From Candidatus Formimonas warabiya (GTDB taxonomy: Bacteria > Bacillota > Dehalobacteriia > Dehalobacteriales > Dehalobacteriaceae), in assembly GCF_002777255.1 (NCBI RefSeq), contig NZ_CP017634.1, positions 4,600,903 to 4,664,902 of the forward strand: a stretch of 64,000 nt of DNA, in the 5' to 3' direction. Position numbers and translations under genes: made by a program. Below are positions 16,160 to 23,846 of the stretch, in pieces; positions within the stretch are counted from its first letter, which is position 1, and every line of letters starts with the position of its first letter. A model generated the notes under the pieces. That model was not told where the DNA came from. It saw only the letters and a list, made by a program, of their open reading frames with translations, and searched no databases.

Positions 16160-16851
16160 TGAAAGCCAAGATTCTTTTGGTTGATGACGAAAAAAACATT
16201 CGCATGTTAATAGAGGACTGTCTTGAGGCGGCAGGCTATGAGGTATTTACTGCTGTTGACGGGGAACATGGGATAGAGAAGTTCGCCGATAATAGTTTTG
16301 ACTTGGTGCTGCTTGACATGCTTTTGCCGGGAATAGACGGTCTGGAGGTCTTAAGCAGAATCAAGAGTAAAAAACCGGAACAACTGGTTGCCATGATCAC
16401 AGCCCACGGCACCATCGAAACAGCGGTGGATGCCATGAAATTGGGAGCGGTGGATTATTTGCAAAAGCCATTTACTCCGGAAGAAATCAGGGTGCTGGTC
16501 AAAAAAATATTAGAGAGGGAAAGAATGGCCGAAGTACCGGGGGAAAATTGGATTAGTTGTTTAGAACGGGCCAAATTAAAAATTACCCAAAGAAAATTTG
16601 ACGAAGCAATAGAGATGCTGAAGAGAACATTTGAATTTTCCCCCGAACACCCGGAACCTTTTAACTTGGCCGGTGCCATTTATGAACTAAAGAAAAGATT
16701 TAGCGACGCCAGGAAGATGTACCGGGCGGCATTGGCCATAGATCCCGGTTATAAACCGGCCTTGGATAATCTTCACCGTCTCACCCAGATGAATTACCTG
16801 GAAGAAGGCCTGGACCTGGGCCATTTTGAAACACAAGAGCCAGGGAAGTAG
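16159..16851 (+). CDS. Response regulator with receiver and TPR-like C-terminus
   Basis: About 230 residues. The receiver has the acidic pair DDEKN, phosphoacceptor Asp in LVLLDMLLPG (residue ~53), a Thr/Ala switch (ITAHGT) and the conserved Lys (LQKPF). After a linker, residues ~135-220 form tetratricopeptide-like helices (RKFDEAIEMLKRTFEFSPEH, then FSDARKMYRAALAIDPGYKP). There is no DNA-binding domain, so output is probably by protein contact. ATG 16159 has GGAGGG 9 nt upstream; GTG 16156 is the alternative. Paired with the kinase just upstream. Ends in UAG. Confidence 0.85.
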   Translation: MKAKILLVDDEKNIRMLIEDCLEAAGYEVFTAVDGEHGIEKFADNSFDLVLLDMLLPGIDGLEVLSRIKSKKPEQLVAMITAHGTIETAVDAMKLGAVDYLQKPFTPEEIRVLVKKILERERMAEVPGENWISCLERAKLKITQRKFDEAIEMLKRTFEFSPEHPEPFNLAGAIYELKKRFSDARKMYRAALAIDPGYKPALDNLHRLTQMNYLEEGLDLGHFETQEPGK

Positions 16852-16916
16852 AGGTTGATACGATGCATATGATGATACCTTCATGCTCCCGTAGCACCAT
16901 ATTGTCTAATATTTCT

Positions 16917-16950
16917 GCCGCCTGAAGAATGACCAGGCGGCATTTTTTTT
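16917..16950 (+). terminator. Terminator of the two-component operon
   Basis: GCCGCCTG (16917-16924) pairs perfectly with CAGGCGGC (16934-16941), followed by A and a run of T's. Confidence 0.85.
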
Positions 16951-17031
16951 GAAAAAAAGAATGATCAGGCAGGAATAGGCAAAACAATGTTCAATTTGTT
17001 TTCCATGGATAAAAGAAAGCAAGGGATAGAT

Positions 17032-18273
17032 ATGCCAAGAATTCTCCAAGTATTATGCCAAAAACCAGGGAAGACAGGCAGCGGCATCTTTCTTTTGGCA
17101 CTGGCAGATTTAGGAGCAAAAAAGGGGCATGAGCAGGCTGTGATAGCAGGAGTTTCCCGGGAAGAGGCTGGCATGTACCAGGAATGTCTTGGGCAAAAAT
17201 CAGCCTTTTTTCCGGTCCAATTTCAAACAGAGATGCTGCCCTTTCCCATCGTGGGAATGAGTGATGTGATGCCCTACCCGAGCACGAGATACCGGGATTT
17301 GTCCGATGACATGTTTCACCGGTGGTGCCGGGCCTTTCAGGTAACCCTGGCGAAAGCGATGGACAGTTTCCAGCCCGATTTAATTCTTTCCCATCACCTG
17401 TGGCTGCTCACTTCTTTAACCAGGAGAACGGTTCAAAATATACCTGTGGTGGGAATTTGCCATGGTACCTGTTTAAGGCAGCTGGCGCTGGCAGAACAGT
17501 TTGCCTCTTATGCCATTGAGGGATGCCGGACCCTGGACGGCGTATTCGCTTTAAATAATTTCCAAAAGAAGGCGATTGGGGAGGATTACGGTATTGAGGA
17601 AGACCGGATCGCAGTTACCGGGGCAGGTTACCATAGCCATATTTTTTACCGTGATCCGGAGAAAATTCCCGGCACAACGATAAAATTGGTTTATGCGGGG
17701 AAACTCAGCTTATCCAAAGGAGTCCATTCTCTGATTAAGGTATACCGAAGGCTGTATCAAAGGGGACTTGCCGTCGAACTTCATCTTGTCGGTTCAGGCA
17801 GCGGAAATGAGGAAGGGCAAATTCGAGAGATGGCTCAGGCAACCGGAGGGAAAATCTTTTTCTATGGAGCCGTGTCTCAAGAGCAGTTAGGGGATATTTT
17901 TCGGCACTGTGATATTTTTATCCTCCCCTCCTTTTATGAGGGTTTATCCCTGGTCCTGATGGAAGCACTGGCGTCCGGACTCAGGGCGGTAACAACTGAT
18001 CTGCCCGGTATCAAAGAGTATCTGGGAGAGGTTATTAATTGCAGCGGGTTAGTCAAATATGTGGAACTACCCCGGCTGAAGGATGTGGACATACCCCTTG
18101 AGGAAGATTTGCCTGATTTTGAGGAACGGTTGTATGAAACCGTGAAAGAACAGATCCTTGCCGGGGAAGATGGGGCTGTGTGGGAAGATGAGGAGATAAA
18201 ACAGGCTGTTGCGGATTTGAGCTGGGAAGGAGTTTATCAAAAGATGGAAGATTTTTATACAAAATTTTTATGA
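17032..18273 (+). CDS. Glycosyltransferase family 4 (GT-B)
   Basis: About 413 residues from ATG 17032 (AAGGGA six nt upstream); an in-frame ATG at 16987 is possible but has no ribosome site. The N-domain starts PRILQVLCQKPGKTGSGIF. The C-domain has KLVYAGKLSLSKGVHSLIK and the GT4 donor-binding stretch FILPSFYEGLSLVLMEALASG with the E-x7-E pair. It transfers a sugar from an NDP-sugar with retention; the acceptor is unknown. Downstream genes (PHP, HAD, YjbQ) do not reveal a polysaccharide cluster. Confidence 0.85.
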   Translation: MPRILQVLCQKPGKTGSGIFLLALADLGAKKGHEQAVIAGVSREEAGMYQECLGQKSAFFPVQFQTEMLPFPIVGMSDVMPYPSTRYRDLSDDMFHRWCRAFQVTLAKAMDSFQPDLILSHHLWLLTSLTRRTVQNIPVVGICHGTCLRQLALAEQFASYAIEGCRTLDGVFALNNFQKKAIGEDYGIEEDRIAVTGAGYHSHIFYRDPEKIPGTTIKLVYAGKLSLSKGVHSLIKVYRRLYQRGLAVELHLVGSGSGNEEGQIREMAQATGGKIFFYGAVSQEQLGDIFRHCDIFILPSFYEGLSLVLMEALASGLRAVTTDLPGIKEYLGEVINCSGLVKYVELPRLKDVDIPLEEDLPDFEERLYETVKEQILAGEDGAVWEDEEIKQAVADLSWEGVYQKMEDFYTKFL

Positions 18274-18383
18274 GAGAAGAAATTTGCATAAATAATTTAG
18301 ATTTTCCATCCTTTTCAGGCGGCTGTATAATTACAGCATGGGAAAAACGGATCCTGTCAAAGACTGGAAAAGGATGGGGAAAA

Positions 18384-19028
18384 ATGATGATTATTGACAC
18401 CCACCTGCATGAGAGTAAATATTCTCTGGACAGCAGCGTATCTTTGGAGGAAATCGTGTCCCGGGCCAGAGAAATGGGCCTGGACGGGGTATGCATCACG
18501 GATCATGAAAGTAATGAAATTACTGATGAGGCGAAACGGCTTTCAAAAGAAACAGGATTTTTGATTCTGGTAGGAGCGGAGATTCTTACCTATGAAGGCG
18601 ACATGACCGTTTTTGGATTGGCCGGACTTCCCCAGGAAAAGATGCATGCCTGTGAATTGATAGAATTGGTCAGCCAAAATAAGGGGGTTGCCATCAGTTC
18701 ACATCCTTACCGGCAAAACAATAGAGGCATGGGCGATCATATTCGGGATTTAAGGAACCTTTGGGCAGTAGAAGCCTTTAACGGCAGTACGGAATTTTCC
18801 CATAACATGCGTGCTTATCATCTTTCCCGGGAGTTGAATTTACCCTGTCTGGGAGGCAGCGATGCCCATTTAAGACATAAGGTGGGGAGATTCGCCACAG
18901 TTTTTCCGGACGGTATCCGTGATGAAAGGGATTTTATTGAAGCCGTGGTGGCCAAAGAAGTTTTTCCCGTTACTTTTGAAGGAGGAAGATTTATTTCTTG
19001 CATCGAAGATTCCTGCCCGGGATTTTAA
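18384..19028 (+). CDS. PHP-domain metal-dependent phosphoesterase
   Basis: 214 residues from ATG 18384, where the conserved N-terminus MIIDTHLHESKYS begins; the ORF extends upstream to 18270 but that part has no family resemblance. PHP metal ligands are visible: DTHLH near residue 5, ITDHES near 45, AISSHPYR near 110 and GGSDAH near 165. Such single-domain PHP proteins (YciV/TrpH type) hydrolyse nucleotide or other phosphoesters. A TATAAT at 18325-18330 could be part of its promoter. Confidence 0.85.
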   Translation: MMIIDTHLHESKYSLDSSVSLEEIVSRAREMGLDGVCITDHESNEITDEAKRLSKETGFLILVGAEILTYEGDMTVFGLAGLPQEKMHACELIELVSQNKGVAISSHPYRQNNRGMGDHIRDLRNLWAVEAFNGSTEFSHNMRAYHLSRELNLPCLGGSDAHLRHKVGRFATVFPDGIRDERDFIEAVVAKEVFPVTFEGGRFISCIEDSCPGF

Positions 19029-19253
19029 ACGATATAAATTTTTTGCATACGGCACTATGGATGAACGTAAAGACAAGCTCTTGACGTTCATTTTTTATAC
19101 TTACACAGTTTATAAGTTTCAAAAGGTTAAAATTTCAGGAAAAATAGCCGGTTTCGTAAGTAAAAATTCTGTTAGAAGAGAAGGATAATCAAGGGGGAGA
19201 TCAGAATTAATGGATCAGAAAAAGGAATGATCAACGGGTAGAGGATGAGAAAC

Positions 19254-19982
19254 ATGGGGGATTTTCAATGGATTTTTTTTGACTGTATGGAGACTTTGGT
19301 TGATCTGACCCAGCTGCCCGCCCAAAAGGATTATGCTTTATGGGCTTTTCAAGGTTCCGGCCGGGAAGATTTTTGGGAAGGTTTTGAGGAATTTTTTTGC
19401 CACTACCAATTGGTGAAAAAGACGATGGGAGAAGAATTTCCTCAGTTTCAGGAGCATGAAATTTCCCGGGGGTTTGAGCGGGTAATTCGTCTCAAAGCGC
19501 CGGATGCTCCCGGAGCACGGATATCGGCGATAAGAGATGGGCTGTGCCGAAATTTTTGGACCAACTATGTAGCGAAATGTTATGTACAGGACGAGGTAAA
19601 AATGGTGCTTCGGCAGCTGGTTCAGGATTATCAGCTGGGCGTGGTTTCAAATTTTACGGTGATGAACGGTATTGAGGAACTGCTGAAAAAAAACGGCATC
19701 GACCAGTATTTCCGGTTTGTCATTACCTCCGTCAAAGAGGGATGGCGGAAACCGCACCCCCGGATCTACCAGGCGGCTCTTGAACGAGCCCGGGTTGCTC
19801 CGGAATCCGTCCTTTTTGTGGGCGATGATTTTGAATGTGATTATGCCGGACCAGGGAGACTAGGTTTTAGGACCCTCCTGTTGGACCGGTCGGACAGGTT
19901 TCTTCATGTACCGGCACGGGTAAGAAATTTTCCCGAATTATTGGCCTTGGCAAAACCAGGTGAGAAAGGAAGGATGCTATGA
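19254..19982 (+). CDS. HAD-superfamily hydrolase
   Basis: About 242 residues from ATG 19254 (AGAGG eight nt upstream); ATG 19245 overlaps that site. Motif I is FFDCMETL with the nucleophile Asp, but the usual second Asp of DxD phosphatases is Met, as in haloacid-dehalogenase-like branches. Motif II is VSNFT, motif III Lys lies in EGWRKPHP, and motif IV is VGDDFECD. It overlaps yjbQ by four bases (ATGA). The substrate is unknown. Confidence 0.85.
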   Translation: MGDFQWIFFDCMETLVDLTQLPAQKDYALWAFQGSGREDFWEGFEEFFCHYQLVKKTMGEEFPQFQEHEISRGFERVIRLKAPDAPGARISAIRDGLCRNFWTNYVAKCYVQDEVKMVLRQLVQDYQLGVVSNFTVMNGIEELLKKNGIDQYFRFVITSVKEGWRKPHPRIYQAALERARVAPESVLFVGDDFECDYAGPGRLGFRTLLLDRSDRFLHVPARVRNFPELLALAKPGEKGRML

Positions 19983-20395
19983 AGAGCTACCGGAAGGAAT
20001 TATGGTTCGAAACCCGGGGGCGCAGAGAGTATATTAATATTACACCGGACGTCCAGTCCTGCTTGAAAGAAAGCGGCATCAAAGAAGGCCTGCTGCTTTG
20101 CAATGCCATGCATATTACGGCCAGTGTTTTTATTAACGACGATGAAAAAGGACTGCACAGGGATTTTGAAAATTTTCTGGAAAAATTGGCACCGGAAAAG
20201 CCTTATGAGCAGTATTTTCATAACGGATTTGAAGATAATGCCGACGCCCACTTAAAACGCAGCGTGATGGGAAGAGAAGTTGTCGTGGCCGTAACAGGGG
20301 GAAAATTAGATTTTGGACCCTGGGAACAGATTTTTTACGGGGAGTTTGACGGCAAAAGAAAAAAACGGGTACTGGTAAAAATCATCGGGGAGTGA
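19979..20395 (+). CDS. yjbQ: YjbQ/UPF0047 family protein
   Basis: 138 residues, full length for the YjbQ family. Recognisable parts are ITPDVQSCLKESGI, LLCNAMHITASVFINDDE and the C-terminal GRKLDFGPWEQIFYGEFDG-like block (here GGKLDFGPWEQIFYGEFDG). Members have weak thiamine-phosphate synthase activity when overproduced; the physiological role is unsettled. ATG overlaps the HAD gene stop. A terminator follows at 20478. Confidence 0.9.
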   Translation: MKSYRKELWFETRGRREYINITPDVQSCLKESGIKEGLLLCNAMHITASVFINDDEKGLHRDFENFLEKLAPEKPYEQYFHNGFEDNADAHLKRSVMGREVVVAVTGGKLDFGPWEQIFYGEFDGKRKKRVLVKIIGE

Positions 20396-20477
20396 GCAAA
20401 AAGGCAAGAAAGGAAGCAAAACGGCATAAAACAGGTGAATCACATGATATCTTTCGTAAGGGCACAGTGAAACCCTG

Positions 20478-20503
20478 AAACCAAGAGGTTTTTGGTTTTT
20501 TTC
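20478..20503 (+). terminator. Terminator after yjbQ within a larger hairpin
   Basis: AAACCAA (20478-20484) pairs with TTGGTTT (20492-20498), followed by T's. Flanking GAATCACA near 20432 and TGTGATTC near 20506 could close a larger structure around it. Confidence 0.65.
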
Positions 20504-20569
20504 GTGTGATTCTCATCTTTTTAATCGGTTGCATCCGGTGCCGTTGTAGACTATAATTTGCTCATTGTG

Positions 20570-20735
20570 AGGAAATAGTCGCTGAATTCCTGTATGGAAA
20601 CGGGGGACCCAACCGTTGGGGTTAATCGTACCGTTTGGTATGTAGGGCCATCTCTTCTGGCCCGAGCCCGCCAGCTAACCTCGTAAGCGTGGGAAGGGAC
20701 AGGTGTGCAGGAGGGTGTTGATCAAATCCGGCATA
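20570..20735 (+). promoter_or_regulatory. c-di-AMP (ydaO/yuaA) riboswitch
   Basis: The conserved aptamer blocks are present in order: TCGCTGAATTCCTGTATGG, AAACGGGGGACCCAA, GGGGTTAATC, then GCCCGAGCCCGCCAGCTAAC and CTCGTAAGCG. It is followed by a terminator at 20758 and then ktrA, so high c-di-AMP should shut off potassium uptake. The ends of P1 are approximate. Confidence 0.92.
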
Positions 20736-20757
20736 CCTTGGTTGAAAGCGTCTTTTT

Positions 20758-20782
20758 CCAGGCTGAAGCGGCCTGGTTTTTT
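20758..20782 (+). terminator. Terminator of the c-di-AMP riboswitch
   Basis: CCAGGC (20758-20763) pairs with GCCTGG (20771-20776), followed by six T's. It lies about 20 nt after the aptamer and serves as its expression platform. Confidence 0.85.
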
Positions 20783-20939
20783 AATACTTTCAGAATTTAT
20801 ATGTTTCAAAAGGTTGAAAGTATAAGTGCAACTAAGGCTTACCCTAAAGGACTGGAATTTCTATGCATTGTATAAATACAATGCTAGAAATTCTGGCGCG
20901 CCGTCGCCAAAGGCTTGGCGCAAGCCAAGTTTTCTAATG
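20783..20939 (+). repeat. Dispersed structured repeat, copy B with nested palindrome
   Basis: Homologous to copy A (3092-3190) at both ends, but about 57 nt are inserted between AAGGCTT and CGCCGTCGCC. The insert carries its own inverted repeat: 20855-20872 pairs with 20877-20893 across TAAA with a one-base bulge. The repeat ends 20 nt before the ktrA start, so it forms the last part of the ktrA leader. Confidence 0.75.
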
Positions 20940-20959
20940 AATAAAGGTGAGGGAAGTTA

Positions 20960-21610
20960 ATGAAAAGGCAGTATGCGGTTCTGGGATTAGGGCGTTTTGG
21001 GTCAAGTGTGGCGATCACGCTGGCCAATCTGGGGCAAGATGTTTTGGCGGTGGATAACGATGAAGCAGCGGTGCGGCGGATTGCCGATCGTGTTACGCAA
21101 GCGGCTCGAGCGGATGCTACGGATAGTGAAGGCCTCAAATCGTTAGGCATCAAAAATTTTGACGCGGTGATTGTGGCATTTGGTCCGGATATGCAATCCA
21201 GTATTATGGCTGTGGTGCTGCTGAAAGAGCTAAAGGTGCCCTATATCGTGGCGAAAGCCGATAATGAGCTGCACGGCACGATCCTGGAAAAGGTAGGGGC
21301 GGATAAGGTTGTTTATCCGGAAAGGGACATGGCATACCGGACTGCCAGCATGCTAACTGCCCACAATATTGTGGACCAGATTAAATTATCCAAGGAGTTT
21401 CAGATAGCGGAGATTCAACCGTCGGCTAAATTAGTGGGAAAGACGGTGGGAGAGTTGCGTCAAGGAGCCAAAAATTACCTTTATGTTTATGGATTAAAAA
21501 GGAATAAGGACATTCTGATAGAACCTCGTCCTGAGACTGTGATTGAGAAGAATGACGTGCTGGTAGTTTTGGCTAATTTAGAAGCTGTAAAAAACTTGGA
21601 AAGTGACTAA
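20960..21610 (+). CDS. ktrA: Potassium uptake regulatory subunit KtrA (RCK_N-RCK_C)
   Basis: 216 residues. An N-terminal RCK Rossmann domain (YAVLGLGRFGSSVA, with acidic residue in AVDND) binds nucleotides, and a C-terminal RCK domain (~135-216, EIQPSAKLVGKTVGELR) is the type that binds c-di-AMP in KtrA. It gates a KtrB channel; no ktrB is in the window. Upstream are a c-di-AMP riboswitch, its terminator and a dispersed repeat. GTGAGGGA precedes ATG 20960. Kdp genes follow after a terminator. Confidence 0.9.
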   Translation: MKRQYAVLGLGRFGSSVAITLANLGQDVLAVDNDEAAVRRIADRVTQAARADATDSEGLKSLGIKNFDAVIVAFGPDMQSSIMAVVLLKELKVPYIVAKADNELHGTILEKVGADKVVYPERDMAYRTASMLTAHNIVDQIKLSKEFQIAEIQPSAKLVGKTVGELRQGAKNYLYVYGLKRNKDILIEPRPETVIEKNDVLVVLANLEAVKNLESD

Positions 21611-21644
21611 AGTAGACTAAAATGGAGGATAAGGTTAATTTAAC

Positions 21645-21670
21645 GTGACCGGCTGCGGTCACTTTTTTTT
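21645..21670 (+). terminator. Terminator of ktrA
   Basis: GTGACCG (21645-21651) pairs perfectly with CGGTCAC (21656-21662), followed by eight T's. Confidence 0.9.
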
Positions 21671-21698
21671 GTACCTTTAGAATTTTGCACCATTTTTC

Positions 21699-21764
21699 TT
21701 TATGTATTTTTTATGTGTTTGAATCTTTTTTTTGGGACTTTTTAACCTAGTCTAAGGGTATGAT
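21699..21764 (+). promoter_or_regulatory. Candidate KdpE box and kdp promoter
   Basis: TTTATGTATTT (21699-21709) and TTTATGTGTTT (21710-21720) are 11-bp direct repeats, the spacing expected for tandem OmpR/KdpE-type binding, and they are T-rich like the E. coli KdpE box. A TATGAT hexamer at 21759-21764 has only a poor -35 (GACTTT, 17 bp upstream), as activator-dependent promoters often do. The rest of 21765-22018 is an untranslated leader with no feature I can name. Confidence 0.4.
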
Positions 21765-22018
21765 ATTTCATAGCCGGCAGGGAGTTTATGGCTAAGGGGT
21801 ACACGTAAAATCCCATTTTTGCTGTTTTTTGAGCCTGGACTTGACCTTTTTTTTATGTCCTATGCCTGATTATTGATGCCATTTTAACCAGACCTGCATG
21901 TATGATACTTAGTGTAAAAAGCTTTTGAAGGAAAACCGGGTTTCAGCAGGCAGGGCAAATGTTAAAAAAAATAATCCGAAAATTAAAAATTACGGTTTGT
22001 CATCAGGAGGGAAAGTAA

Positions 22019-22102
22019 ATGGAGTTTGTTTTAGGCGGTTTGATCGCCGGGGGAATTTTGGTTTACCTGGTCTATTCATTAATGAAGGCAGAGGAGTTGT
22101 AA
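22019..22102 (+). CDS. kdpF: K+-transporting ATPase small subunit KdpF
   Basis: A 27-codon ORF (MEFVLGGLIAGGILVYLVYS, then LMKAEEL) consisting of one transmembrane helix, at the expected place just before kdpA. CAGGAGGG lies about 6 nt upstream of ATG 22019. KdpF stabilises the KdpABC complex. Its stop is 2 nt before the kdpA ATG. Confidence 0.9.
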   Translation: MEFVLGGLIAGGILVYLVYSLMKAEEL

Positions 22103-22104
22103 CA

Positions 22105-23826
22105 ATGGATAGCTTTACAAAATATGGGATGGACATTTTGCAAATGGTCATTTATCTGGCTGTGCTTCTTCTTTGCGCTAAGCCGTTGGGAGAGTTCATG
22201 GCTAAAGTGTATACGGGAAAAGCCACATTTTTAGACCGGGTGATCGGGCCGGGAGAAAGGTGGATTTACCGGATACTGAAAATTGATCCGGAAGAAGAGA
22301 TGAATTGGAAAGAATATGCCAAAGCCCTGTTGATTTTTAATCTCCTGGGTATTTTTCTCACTTTTCTGATTCAGGTTTTTCAGGGCTTTTTTCCCTGGAA
22401 CCCCCAAAATCTCAGCGGCGTATCTCCTTGGCTGGCCTTCAATACGGCAGTAAGCTTTGTCACCAATACCAACTGGCAGGCATACGGCGGAGAAACCACC
22501 ATGAGCTATTTTACCCAAATGGCAGGATTGGCGGTCCATAATTTTCTTTCCGCAGCCACAGGCATCGCTGTGGTTGTGGCTTTAGCCAGAGGTTTGGGCA
22601 GGCGTTCCGCAGCCACAATCGGAAATTACTGGACGGACCTGACCAAATCAGTACTTTATGTGCTCCTTCCTCTTTCCCTGATCGGGGCATTGGTGCTGGT
22701 CTCCCAGGGGGTGATTCAGAATTTGTCTCCTTATCTTCATCTTACTACGGTGGAAGGAATAAAACAAAGTATCGCCATGGGGCCGGCGGCATCTCAGGAA
22801 ATCATCAAAGAATTGGGCACCAACGGAGGAGGCTTCCTGAATGCCAATTCCGCCCATCCCTTTGAAAACCCCACTCCTTTCACCAATTTTATAGAGATAC
22901 TGGCGATTCTGGTGATCCCAGCCGGGTTGACCGTTACCTTCGGGCGGATGGTAGGGGATACGAAACAGGGAAGATCCATCCTTACTGCCATGGTTGTGTT
23001 GTTTCTATGCACATTAGCAGGGTGTTATGCGGCGGAAATCATGGGCAATCCCCAGGTTTCTGCCCTGGAAATTCAAGGACCTTCGGCGCTGGAAGGCAAA
23101 GAAGTCCGTTTTGGCGTGGGAAACTCGGCCCTTTTTGCCACGGTAACTACCGCTGCTTCCTGCGGAGCGGTAAACTCCATGCATGACAGCTTCACACCCC
23201 TGGGCGGTCTGATGCCGATGCTGCAGATTATGCTGGGAGAAGTGATTTTTGGGGGTGTGGGTTCAGGATTGTACGGGATGTTGATTTTTGCTATTTTAGC
23301 CGTTTTCCTGGTGGGCTTAATGGTAGGCCGGACCCCGGAGTATTTAGGTAAAAAAATTGAGTCCTGGGAAATGAAGATGGCCGTCTTAGCGATCCTGATT
23401 CCGGCCGCTACCATCCTCATCGGCAGCTCGGTAGCGGCTGTGATCAAGCCGGGGGTTTCTTCCATCCTGAATCCAGGTCCCCACGGTTTGAGTGAAATTC
23501 TTTATGCCTACTCCTCTACCGCGGGAAACAATGGCAGTGCCTTTGCCGGCCTTTCTGTGAATACCCCTTTTTATAACGGCACACTTGCTTTGGCAATGCT
23601 GCTGGGTCGTTTCGGGGTGATTTTACCGGTGCTGGCCGTGGCGGGCAGCATGGTGGGGAAAAAGACAGTGGCAGCCGGACCGGGGACTTTTCGCACGGAT
23701 ACCCTGTTTTTTGCCGTGATGCTGATGATTACCGTGCTGATCGTGGGGGCTTTGACTTTCTTACCTGCCTTGGCTTTAGGGCCTCTGGTTGAGCACTTGC
23801 TCCTGTTTGCCGGAAAAGTTTTTTAA
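22105..23826 (+). CDS. kdpA: K+-transporting ATPase channel subunit KdpA
   Basis: 573 residues from ATG 22105; the open frame extends upstream over kdpF but that is not coding. Multi-pass membrane protein with four K+-filter loops, e.g. SFVTNTNWQAYGGE, LGTNGGGFLNANSAHPFENP and AGNNGSAFAGLS. It selects and conducts K+ in the high-affinity KdpFABC pump. GAGGAG of the kdpF end acts as ribosome site, so the two are translationally coupled. Confidence 0.96.
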   Translation: MDSFTKYGMDILQMVIYLAVLLLCAKPLGEFMAKVYTGKATFLDRVIGPGERWIYRILKIDPEEEMNWKEYAKALLIFNLLGIFLTFLIQVFQGFFPWNPQNLSGVSPWLAFNTAVSFVTNTNWQAYGGETTMSYFTQMAGLAVHNFLSAATGIAVVVALARGLGRRSAATIGNYWTDLTKSVLYVLLPLSLIGALVLVSQGVIQNLSPYLHLTTVEGIKQSIAMGPAASQEIIKELGTNGGGFLNANSAHPFENPTPFTNFIEILAILVIPAGLTVTFGRMVGDTKQGRSILTAMVVLFLCTLAGCYAAEIMGNPQVSALEIQGPSALEGKEVRFGVGNSALFATVTTAASCGAVNSMHDSFTPLGGLMPMLQIMLGEVIFGGVGSGLYGMLIFAILAVFLVGLMVGRTPEYLGKKIESWEMKMAVLAILIPAATILIGSSVAAVIKPGVSSILNPGPHGLSEILYAYSSTAGNNGSAFAGLSVNTPFYNGTLALAMLLGRFGVILPVLAVAGSMVGKKTVAAGPGTFRTDTLFFAVMLMITVLIVGALTFLPALALGPLVEHLLLFAGKVF

Positions 23827-23846
23827 GAGGAATAGAGGTGACGAAA

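Noticed and set aside
21925..22104. 60-residue N-terminal extension of KdpA
   Set aside because: It overlaps kdpF, lacks a ribosome site, and KdpA homologues begin near ATG 22105.
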